Assembly (NCBI GenBank): GCA_023230925.1
Contig: JALNWK010000020.1
Coordinates: forward strand, 1-51,573
Length of the DNA stretch: 51,573 nucleotides
Direction: 5' to 3'
Source of the DNA: Limnochordia bacterium
GTDB lineage: Bacteria > Bacillota > Limnochordia > DUMW01
Part shown: piece after piece, positions 45,384 through 51,573 of the stretch
Numbering within the stretch: position 1 is the first letter of the stretch
How the letters are laid out: every line of letters begins with the position of its first letter
Notes under the pieces: model-generated
What the model was told of the DNA's origin: nothing
What the model saw: the letters and a program-made list of their open reading frames with translations, nothing else
Database searches by the model: none
Program-made: the position numbers and the translations under genes

Positions 45384-45908
45384 CTAACGGGCACTCCGGT
45401 ACTCCCGTAGGCTTTCTAGAAACTGCAATTTCTCTTCAGTAGAATCAAAACCAATGCCCCTGGCCAAATTAGCCAGTTCATAGTCCGGTAAGTCCTGGAT
45501 CCGCACAGGAGCAAACTCCAAAGGTACTTGTCGAACATTGGGAATACCAGCGAATACCGCCACATTGTCTCCCCAAATACCAATAAAACGACACCCAGCG
45601 TATTCGCCTAAAACGTGATCTAAATTTACCTCTACTGTGATCCGATTAGACCCCACGGTCTTCAGCTGCCAGTAGGGACATAGCTCAGCAAGCTTCCTGG
45701 CCTCTAACCCCACCAATACACTGGGAACCATGGATTCTGTGCGCTGGGATTGCCCACCGGACTGGTAAATGATTTGAATATGCCAATCTGGGCCAATGAA
45801 CACATTTGTGAATTCCTTTTCTTTACTGGCCCTTGGCACCACGATCTGGCATAACACGTATAACAAAATAGTGATTGAAACAACCGCTACTACAAGAATC
45901 CGCCGCAT
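45384..45908 (-). CDS. BofC-like protein
   Basis: 174 residues with an N-terminal membrane anchor or signal (ILVVAVVSITILLYVLCQIV). The C-terminal segment CRFIGIWGDNVAVFAGIP followed by DLPDYELANLARGIGFDSTE resembles the BofC C-terminal domain. In Bacillus, BofC is an intercompartmental inhibitor of the SpoIVB checkpoint protease. Position between yebC and ruvC also fits. ATG at 45908, 6 nt after GGGGG. Confidence 0.68.
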   Translation of the reverse strand: MRRILVVAVVSITILLYVLCQIVVPRASKEKEFTNVFIGPDWHIQIIYQSGGQSQRTESMVPSVLVGLEARKLAELCPYWQLKTVGSNRITVEVNLDHVLGEYAGCRFIGIWGDNVAVFAGIPNVRQVPLEFAPVRIQDLPDYELANLARGIGFDSTEEKLQFLESLREYRSAR

Positions 45909-45969
45909 GGACATCCCCCGCTCATACACAAGCTACCACTAGTATGAGACAGGAAGGCTCCTCCTATGC

Positions 45970-46722
45970 TTAGGACAGGGATATTTCCTCCATGATCTCC
46001 TCAGGGATATCAAAGTTCGCAAATACTTCCTGGACATCATCATGATCCTCTAAGACATCCATCAATTTAAGGACTCTTTCCGCATCCTGTCGGCTTAACT
46101 GCACGTAAGTGCTGGGAACCATGGTGTTCTCAGCGCGGGAAAAGGTGTACCCCAAACCTTCTAGGATCTCTTGTACTTTTTGAAGCTCACCTGGTTCTGT
46201 ATAGATACAAACCTCTTCTTCGTCGACCTCAACATCCTCTGCACCCGCCTCAATTGCCTGGAGCATCAATTCATCTTCATCGATTCCCGCTACATCCAAA
46301 GCCAGTTCCCCCTTCTGGGTGAACATCCATGAAACACACCCTGTTTCCCCTAGATTACCACCGTGCTTATCTAGAATGTGGCGTAGATCCGATGCAGTAC
46401 GATTCCGGTTATCTGTAGCAATACTCATTAAAATTGCGACTCCCGCAGGTCCATAGCCCTCATAACTAAACTCCTCGTAGTTAGCCCCTTCCAGTTCACC
46501 GGTACCTCTTTTGATCGCCCTTTCGATGTTATCCATTGGCATATTCGCTTGCCTGGCCCGATCTACCGCCACCCTGAGCCGGAAATTCGAGTCTATATCC
46601 CCACCACCATGTTTTGCCGCCACGATAATTTCCCGGGTAAGTTTACCGAAAACCCGTCCCCTAATCTTATCTTCCTTTTGCTTTTTATGTTTAATATTTG
46701 CCCATTTCGAATGACCAGCCAT
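45970..46722 (-). CDS. YebC/PmpR-family protein
   Basis: 250 residues, start MAGHSKWANIKHKKQKEDKI, with AKHGGGDIDSNFRLRVAVDR and the acidic C-terminal domains of the family. YebC proteins act as transcription regulators and, for some members, relieve ribosome stalling. ATG at 46722, 7 nt after GGAAGGAG; the open frame upstream has no support. Confidence 0.97.
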   Translation of the reverse strand: MAGHSKWANIKHKKQKEDKIRGRVFGKLTREIIVAAKHGGGDIDSNFRLRVAVDRARQANMPMDNIERAIKRGTGELEGANYEEFSYEGYGPAGVAILMSIATDNRNRTASDLRHILDKHGGNLGETGCVSWMFTQKGELALDVAGIDEDELMLQAIEAGAEDVEVDEEEVCIYTEPGELQKVQEILEGLGYTFSRAENTMVPSTYVQLSRQDAERVLKLMDVLEDHDDVQEVFANFDIPEEIMEEISLS

Positions 46723-46783
46723 GAAATCGCTCCTTCCCGTGCTGCTTACAGGTAGGCTTAACAAGTTTTTGGGTGCTAACTCA

Positions 46784-46812
46784 ATTATACTATTGGGCAT
46801 AGGTCAATGCAA
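46784..46812 (-). promoter_or_regulatory. Promoter upstream of yebC and the ruv gene run
   Basis: TTGCAT (46807-46812), a 17-bp spacer and TATAAT (46784-46789). Confidence 0.7.
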
Positions 46813-46855
46813 GCAAAGACCCGGATAGGCGGTAGTCTGTAGCCAGAACTTGAAT

Positions 46856-47515
46856 CTAACTACCGTGTTCGGTTAGCTCAATCGCTCTTCTAAGTTTACT
46901 GCGGAGAAACAAAAACAGCAGAATAATACCGACAATTGCTCCACCCGTCCCAATAATCCTGCTAAGTAACAAGAAGTCATAAAGCCCGTGCAATAGTACA
47001 GCCAGAACCCAGCCTTTCACAGTAAGAAAAGGACGGGAGTGACGACCAAGACCCCAATAGTACCCTAACACCCCGGAAAAGGAGGCATGGGCCAAGGAAG
47101 CAACAATAGCACGGGCCGGAGCGATGGAGATCCCAAAGGCTGTAGTGTAGTAGTAGTTCTCTACTGCGGCAAAACCCAAAGCCGCAGTAACCAGATAAAT
47201 AACCCCATCAACCACTTGGTCAAACTCTCCGCTATGACGGACCGCTAAGACCGCTGCTGCGAATTTCAAGCTCTCCTCCACCACGCCCACTACTAGAAAG
47301 GAAACCAAAAAAAGAGCGAAGGTACTAGTTGGATTTGAAAGCATCATATGAAAGGGAGCCTCTATGATTCCTGCGGGAAACACGGCTAACATACCGAAAA
47401 GGAAAACTTTGAAAATCAACTGGACTGGTTCTAAGACTGGATCTTGTCGGTAGAAATAGTATACCCAGGCTAACCCCGGGACTAACGACAACACGAATAT
47501 CCAAAAGGGGTTCAT
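46856..47515 (-). CDS. PrsW-family membrane protease
   Basis: 219 residues with about seven membrane segments and the PrsW/Abi metalloprotease motifs EESLKF, AAVENYYY and two membrane histidines (LAHASFSGVLGYY, VLLHGLYDFLLL). In Bacillus PrsW makes the first cut in an anti-sigma factor; the substrate here is unknown. ATG at 47515, 8 nt after GGAGGTGA. Confidence 0.92.
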   Translation of the reverse strand: MNPFWIFVLSLVPGLAWVYYFYRQDPVLEPVQLIFKVFLFGMLAVFPAGIIEAPFHMMLSNPTSTFALFLVSFLVVGVVEESLKFAAAVLAVRHSGEFDQVVDGVIYLVTAALGFAAVENYYYTTAFGISIAPARAIVASLAHASFSGVLGYYWGLGRHSRPFLTVKGWVLAVLLHGLYDFLLLSRIIGTGGAIVGIILLFLFLRSKLRRAIELTEHGS

Positions 47516-47590
47516 CACTGATCACCTCCGGATCAGCCTTCCCCGTCCGCCAGTTCTTTAGCACGGTAGACCTTGCTTGTCATACCACTG

Positions 47591-48115
47591 CTAACCAATC
47601 TTCTCTGTACCCCCGGTAAGAGCCTGGAATAAATAATACGCACCAGCCATCAGTGAAATACCAATACCGATCGCGATCAGAACCTGCCCTAACGGTAGCT
47701 CCAATATGGTAAGGAAGATACCGGCATACAGGACCACCGCAGCGACCTTACCCGGCATACTTGCTGAAATAACCCGGCGTTTGATGCAAAATAGCCAGGC
47801 CCCCCCGAGGATCAACACAACCTCCTTCACCAGTAGCACGATCGCTAGCCACGAATTTACGAGGCTTCGTTTTACCAAAGCAAATACCGTAGTCAGAACA
47901 ATAAGTTTGTCGGCTAGAGGGTCAGCCAATTTCCCAAATACGGACACCTCATCTCTACTACGAGCCAGATGTCCATCAAGAAAATCCGATACACCTGCGA
48001 TTAGGAATAATGCCGCAGCCCAATACTTTGCAACCTCGGTTTCGGCAAAAAGAAAGACAACAAGGAGGGGCACCGTCATAATCCTCAATACTGTAATGGC
48101 ATTTGCCAAAGTCAT
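47591..48115 (-). CDS. pgsA: CDP-diacylglycerol-glycerol-3-phosphate 3-phosphatidyltransferase
   Basis: 174 residues with several membrane helices and the CDP-alcohol phosphatidyltransferase motif DFLDGHLAR ... GKLADPLADK (D-x2-D-G-x2-A-R-x8-G-x3-D-x3-D). It makes phosphatidylglycerol phosphate. I chose the ATG at 48115, 6 nt after GGGGGC; the frame upstream overlaps the end of the next gene. Confidence 0.93.
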   Translation of the reverse strand: MTLANAITVLRIMTVPLLVVFLFAETEVAKYWAAALFLIAGVSDFLDGHLARSRDEVSVFGKLADPLADKLIVLTTVFALVKRSLVNSWLAIVLLVKEVVLILGGAWLFCIKRRVISASMPGKVAAVVLYAGIFLTILELPLGQVLIAIGIGISLMAGAYYLFQALTGGTEKIG

Positions 48116-48165
48116 TAAAACGCCCCCTATACTATGGGTATTCGCAGCACTCCTGGAATACCCAT

Positions 48166-49287
48166 TCAACAAGATCTAGCAAAATAAGTTCCCAGCTCTA
48201 GACCTTTCTGGATGAAATACCGATAATCCTCATACTCAACCGTACAGGGAATCGAATGATCACTATGCAAGACGTACCCGAAATTCCCCTTGACGATCGG
48301 AATCTTAGCTTCCAGTTCCCGGTCAATCTCAGCGCGATTACCAGAGAACAGGGTCCGTACATCCATGCCACCCATAAATGAGAGACGATCTCCATAATAT
48401 CGATAAAGGCGCAATAAGTCCATCCCCGCCTTCACCTCGATCGCCTGCAAGCAATCAATTCCAGCTTCGATCATCCCTGGCAGGAGCAGTTCTACCATTC
48501 CACATGAATGCATAATTACCGGCAACCCACGGCTTTTGGCATAGTCAATTGTCTTCACATGACCGGGAAATATAAGTTCTTTATAGAATGCCGGTGACAT
48601 AAATGGTCTTCCTTTGAAGCCCATATCTTCATAATACCATATACCGTCAGGTGGTCCTTCTTCAAAAAAGAGCATTTCCTGAAGCTCAATAGTCAGTTTT
48701 GCATAGGTCTCAACCATATCCAGGATCCATTCAGGTTCAAGGGCCATCCCTATTAGCATATGCTCATGCCCACATACAGGGTGTATAAGCTCAAACACAT
48801 TCGTTCCGCACCAAGCGAAGAAACGTTGCTTCCTTTGCGCGTGTTTTTTTGCGCTACGGTAAGCCTCGAAATTGATCCGTCTTCGATCAGGTTTCAGCAA
48901 AGGCTTGATATGCTCCTCCCAGGTGCGCCGATCCTGTACAAGAAAATCGACATGCTCCGGAGTTGCATCATGGGCCTTATGCCGGCGGAGCAATGCACCG
49001 TTGCCATCCCGGACCAGAATTGTGTCCTCGGTTTCTTCCACAACTTCAGCTTCGTAATCTAAGTCCGCCACCATGTTAAATGGCCAGCAAAGATCCAGAT
49101 CAAATTCAAAGTGATCACTGAAAGACTCATTATCTGCAATGTACCCTAACTGTTTCCACTTACTATAGGTATCTCCCCAGAAGTGCTCATAAAGGCCAAT
49201 ACGATCAACAGGTTTGCGGTGAAGAATGTTTGTGATCCGTTCAACTCCGGTTAGGGCTTGGATTTTCACTCCCCCCTTAATTCCCAA
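48166..49287 (-). CDS. Uroporphyrinogen decarboxylase family protein (MtbA/MtaA-type methyltransferase)
   Basis: About 373 residues, a TIM barrel of the UroD/methylcobalamin:CoM methyltransferase group. The zinc motif H-x-C is in VIMHSCGMVELLLPGMIEAG, followed by CLQAIEVKAGMD and RLSFMGGMDVRTL. These proteins usually move methyl groups to or from corrinoids rather than making haem; no corrinoid protein gene is nearby. The start is uncertain: TTG at 49287 lacks a ribosome-binding site, and a GTG six codons later is too close to AAGGGGGGA. Confidence 0.85.
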   Translation of the reverse strand: MGIKGGVKIQALTGVERITNILHRKPVDRIGLYEHFWGDTYSKWKQLGYIADNESFSDHFEFDLDLCWPFNMVADLDYEAEVVEETEDTILVRDGNGALLRRHKAHDATPEHVDFLVQDRRTWEEHIKPLLKPDRRRINFEAYRSAKKHAQRKQRFFAWCGTNVFELIHPVCGHEHMLIGMALEPEWILDMVETYAKLTIELQEMLFFEEGPPDGIWYYEDMGFKGRPFMSPAFYKELIFPGHVKTIDYAKSRGLPVIMHSCGMVELLLPGMIEAGIDCLQAIEVKAGMDLLRLYRYYGDRLSFMGGMDVRTLFSGNRAEIDRELEAKIPIVKGNFGYVLHSDHSIPCTVEYEDYRYFIQKGLELGTYFARSC

Positions 49288-49496
49288 TACTTACACTTTA
49301 GTTCGCTGTCCCTTGCTCTATTCCTTCTGAAAGGCGGGTGCATGTGTGGGCTCTTTGTACCCAAGCTATCTAGGAAAAGGCCAGACATTACTCCAATTTG
49401 GGATGACATTGAGGAAGTGGGCGGAAACCTGCCACATACTTTTTGAGAAAAGCTTCGAGCTTTAGTCCGCGAAGTCGTCATGGTGGTACGCAAGCA

Positions 49497-49536
49497 ACTA
49501 TGGGTGAAAGCAATGTTATCTGCCTTCACCCATAGT
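49497..49536 (-). repeat. 16-bp near-perfect hairpin downstream of the coiled-coil gene
   Basis: On the minus strand ACTATGGGTGAAGGCA pairs with TGCTTTCACCCATAGT (one G-U pair) around an 8-nt loop. No T-run follows. The rest of the 305-bp gap (49288-49592) holds a weak 34-codon plus-strand frame I do not support. Confidence 0.65.
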
Positions 49537-49592
49537 CACGCTTAATTCTGTTCGAACCGAACTAGTGTCTTCATGTTTCCTGGCTGTTAGCT

Positions 49593-50765
49593 TTACCTCA
49601 GTTCCGCAAGCTCCCGTTGAATCTCCGCAAGTTCTTCTGCGTACTCTTCCTCTAACTCAGACAATTCCTCTTGGGTTTCTTCCTCCAACTCAACCAACTC
49701 TTCATCAAGTTCCTGCAGGTCCTCGATAACCTCGGCCGATGCGCTGTCTTCAATACTCTCCTTGACTTCTTCGGCGGCATCCTTCAGTTCTTCTAGTTCC
49801 TCTATTAGTCTCTCTAGGGTATCTTCGGCCAGTCCCATCAGCTCATCAAGGACTTCATCGCCCTGTTGCCCGGCCCGTTTTCGACTCTGCTCGGCATTGC
49901 CACGTAACTCCTCTAATCTCTTCTTTTGCGCCTCAATCCTCTGCCGTATCGCCTCTATCTTTTCCTGGATCCGTTGCCGGTGCTGCTCACGCTCTTGCTC
50001 CTGCCCAGGATCTGACTCCGTCAGTCTTTCTTCCAGCTCGGAGCGTTTTCTCTCCAGGTTGGCGCGTTTTTCCTCAGCTCCCTCCAAAATCTCCTGCCGT
50101 TTTTGCTCTCTTTTCTGTTCTATCTCAACCAGTCTTTCTTCTAGCTTCTCCCGGTTATCTTCAATCTTTTCCTCATGTTCAATCGCCTTAATTTGCTCCC
50201 TGACATGCTTTCTTAGTTTCTGGACCACAGGAGTCAAGTTTTCTTCCTTAATCATTCTCCAAGCATCCTTAGTCTTTTCAGCAATCTCATCTGGCTCAAG
50301 AGCAAAGGTATGGATAAATGCCACAAGGCTATCCACGTATTCAGCACTTACTTCCCGGGCAAGATTTACCAGATCCTCCAGTTCATCAACAAACTCCTTC
50401 TCACCATCTTCTGCTCCATTCGCCGCCACAGCTATTGTCACAACGGCATCGGCGATTATGTCTAGTTCAACTTGGGCTTCAATTCCCAGTCTCACTACGC
50501 CAATACTCGCATTCACGGGAAACAATACCGTCTCTGTTTCTAATTTAGCTTCCACTGCAATACACTTGGCTTCGATCAACTCGCATAGTCTTGCTATGTC
50601 AACCTCTTCAGCGGTCTCCACACCTTCAATAGCCGATGGTACCAGTTCCAGTAAAGCATCTATCTCTACGTATTGCTCCGCCTGTGCTTCCATCCCACTT
50701 ACCGCGGCAGGTAACGCAACAAGCACAGCTAAGACCATCACAAATCCAATCAATTTCTGTCGCAT
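49593..50765 (-). CDS. Secreted, highly charged coiled-coil protein behind a c-di-GMP riboswitch
   Basis: 390 residues. A signal peptide (KLIGFVMVLAVLVALPAAVS) is followed by a mixed domain to about residue 190. Then come some 200 residues of Glu/Lys/Arg-rich coiled coil in two blocks (about 190-300 and 310-390), split by GNAEQSRKRAGQQGD. I recognise no family. Export and long coiled coils suggest a surface, matrix or cell-wall-spanning structural part, which would suit control by c-di-GMP; this is inference. ATG 7 nt after GGAGGT. Confidence 0.8.
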   Translation of the reverse strand: MRQKLIGFVMVLAVLVALPAAVSGMEAQAEQYVEIDALLELVPSAIEGVETAEEVDIARLCELIEAKCIAVEAKLETETVLFPVNASIGVVRLGIEAQVELDIIADAVVTIAVAANGAEDGEKEFVDELEDLVNLAREVSAEYVDSLVAFIHTFALEPDEIAEKTKDAWRMIKEENLTPVVQKLRKHVREQIKAIEHEEKIEDNREKLEERLVEIEQKREQKRQEILEGAEEKRANLERKRSELEERLTESDPGQEQEREQHRQRIQEKIEAIRQRIEAQKKRLEELRGNAEQSRKRAGQQGDEVLDELMGLAEDTLERLIEELEELKDAAEEVKESIEDSASAEVIEDLQELDEELVELEEETQEELSELEEEYAEELAEIQRELAELR

Positions 50766-50860
50766 TCATTGCACCTCCAGTATTGGTAAATACATTCATA
50801 GACATTGCAAAGTACTGATTATACTTTCTATTATCAGAATACCAAATCCGAAAAACTCCC

Positions 50861-50887
50861 CTAAGGCCCTCTTCTAACTATATCCAT
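50861..50887 (-). CDS. 8-codon ORF directly behind the GEMM riboswitch
   Basis: AAGGAGG, 8 nt, then ATG and the reading MDIVRRGP with a TAG stop. The initiation site is ideal and begins only a few bases after riboswitch P1. It may be a leader peptide or the remnant of a lost gene; the coiled-coil gene starts 95 nt later with its own ribosome-binding site. Confidence 0.45.
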   Translation of the reverse strand: MDIVRRGP

Positions 50888-50904
50888 TACACGTACCTCC
50901 TTCT

Positions 50905-50981
50905 TTTGGCAGCCTGGCTGTCACATCTACTGATGTGACCCACGGTTTTGCGTCCTTGCCTTGCGACAAGTTTGCCCTTAA
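50905..50981 (-). promoter_or_regulatory. c-di-GMP-I (GEMM) riboswitch aptamer
   Basis: On the minus strand: GGGCAAAC, a P2 stem (CTTGTC / GGCAAG) capped by a GCAA tetraloop, the hallmark GGACGCAAAACC, an 8-bp P3 stem (GTCACATC / GATGTGAC), then AGCCAGGCTGCC closing P1. The GNRA loop and its receptor-like region match the GEMM-I class. The G just before CAAAC corresponds to G20 of the Vc2 aptamer, as expected for c-di-GMP rather than cAMP-GMP. It lies in the 5' region of the coiled-coil gene. No clean promoter was found upstream. Confidence 0.92.
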
Positions 50982-51446
50982 CAAAATGAAAAGAGAGTAC
51001 CACATTAATAGATTATCATATAGTCCTTCCCCAAACAAGGAACCCTTACCTTCATTGAATTCACCCCAAACGATGTTGGCAGAAACCTTCCCGAGATTAA
51101 CAGATATTTACGATGGAACGTCCATAGACCCCAGGATATTCACTAGTTTTCCAATAAGGATGCAGGTATAAAAGCTGGTCACATAAATTGCATTTCACAA
51201 GAGTCTTTCTTTCAGGTGATCCCCGCGCTCTTAAAGGCACTTGGAGTTTATGCAGTAAGCTTGACGGTCTCTGTGGACCAACCCGCCATTACATTGAATA
51301 CGTCTACGTCAGAGGGCCACATTCCATTTAATGCGGAGTTATCACCTAGTCCCTCCTTAGCTACTTGGGAAAATCCTTGCTATTCTTCAAACTTCAACTC
51401 TGGACCATATGGTTTCAACCCATGGCTCACTGAAGCAATGGAAAGC

Positions 51447-51470
51447 AAAAAGGCAGCCAAATTGGCTGCC
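51447..51470 (-). terminator. rRNA operon terminator
   Basis: GGCAGCCAA / TTGGCTGCC with a one-base centre, followed by TTTTTGC on the minus strand, just after 5S. The 51000-51446 stretch to its left holds no gene I can support. Confidence 0.9.
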
Positions 51471-51482
51471 TCTAAAATAAGT

Positions 51483-51573
51483 TCCCGGCAATGACCTACT
51501 CTCCCACTGCGTCACCACAGCAGTACCATCGGTGCTGGAGGGCTTAACTTCTGTGTTCGGGATGGGAACAGGT
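51483..51573 (-). rRNA. rrf: 5S rRNA, 3' part (cut by the window edge)
   Basis: The minus strand reads CCTGTTCCCATCCCGAACAC, GAAGTTAAGCCC and GGGAGAGTAGGTC, the conserved 5S core and 3' end. The 5' part lies outside. It marks the end of an rRNA operon that continues to the right. Confidence 0.95.

Noticed and set aside
49341..49446. 34-codon plus-strand frame with an AAAGG site
   Set aside because: Too short and unrelated to anything I know; I could not separate it from chance.
51216..51494. 92-codon plus-strand frame next to 5S rRNA
   Set aside because: It reads through the rRNA terminator and into 5S on the opposite strand; no ribosome-binding site.

Overview
The window comes from a spore-forming member of the Bacillota (Firmicutes). 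The evidence is dnaG-rpoD, spoVB, a BofC-like gene next to ruvCAB, a Spo0E-type phosphatase, ydaO-type and GEMM riboswitches, bacterial RNase P RNA and strong AGGAGG ribosome-binding sites. A MacAB-like pump with TolC-family partners hints at a diderm or atypical envelope, as in Limnochordia-like or Halanaerobia-like lineages; that placement is inference. Almost all genes lie on the minus strand. I saw no transposases, integrases or phage genes.

Layout, left to right. (1) 1-6374: part of a very large type I-C CRISPR array with 96 repeats by my count, all identical as far as I can read, running off the left edge. (2) 6375-6544: the leader. (3) 6545-14376: a complete type I-C cas operon, transcribed cas3-cas5c-cas8c-cas7-cas4-cas1-cas2 toward the array, with a clear internal start for the small subunit Cas11c inside cas8c. 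(4) 14846-22492: an ABC efflux operon (adaptor, ATPase, two TolC-family proteins, two MacB/FtsX-type permeases), preceded by an orphan Phd-like gene and a small membrane protein. (5) 23042-25480: an RseC-like protein, SpoVB and rnpB. (6) 25575-31334: Nif3/YqfO, a PqaA-family secreted protein, a c-di-AMP riboswitch in front of a 52-residue protein, a PF10091 glucoamylase-like protein, a Spo0E-like phosphatase and a short MscS channel. (7) 31427-41762: tRNA-Met and tRNA-Asn, rpoD, dnaG, a dGTPase, pyruvate phosphate dikinase and glyQS behind an attenuator-like leader without a recognisable T-box. (8) 41759-48115: DUF4342, recO, DUF2905, ruvB, ruvA, ruvC, a BofC-like gene, yebC, prsW and pgsA. 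(9) 48166-51573: a UroD/MtbA-type methyltransferase, a secreted coiled-coil protein behind a c-di-GMP-I (GEMM) riboswitch and an 8-codon ORF, then an rRNA operon terminator and the 3' part of 5S rRNA.

How it works together. The left 14 kb is one defence system: Cas1-Cas2-Cas4 add spacers at the leader end, Cas5c processes the transcript and supplies the 11-nt 5' handle, Cas5-Cas8-Cas7-Cas11 form Cascade, and Cas3 degrades the target. The rest is chromosomal core (replication, transcription, recombination, translation) mixed with envelope and signalling genes. The points most worth checking are the internal Cas11c start, related and duplicated spacers, a duplicated module in the leader, the double-TolC pump, the two cyclic-dinucleotide riboswitches that control tiny or unusual products, and the glyQS leader.
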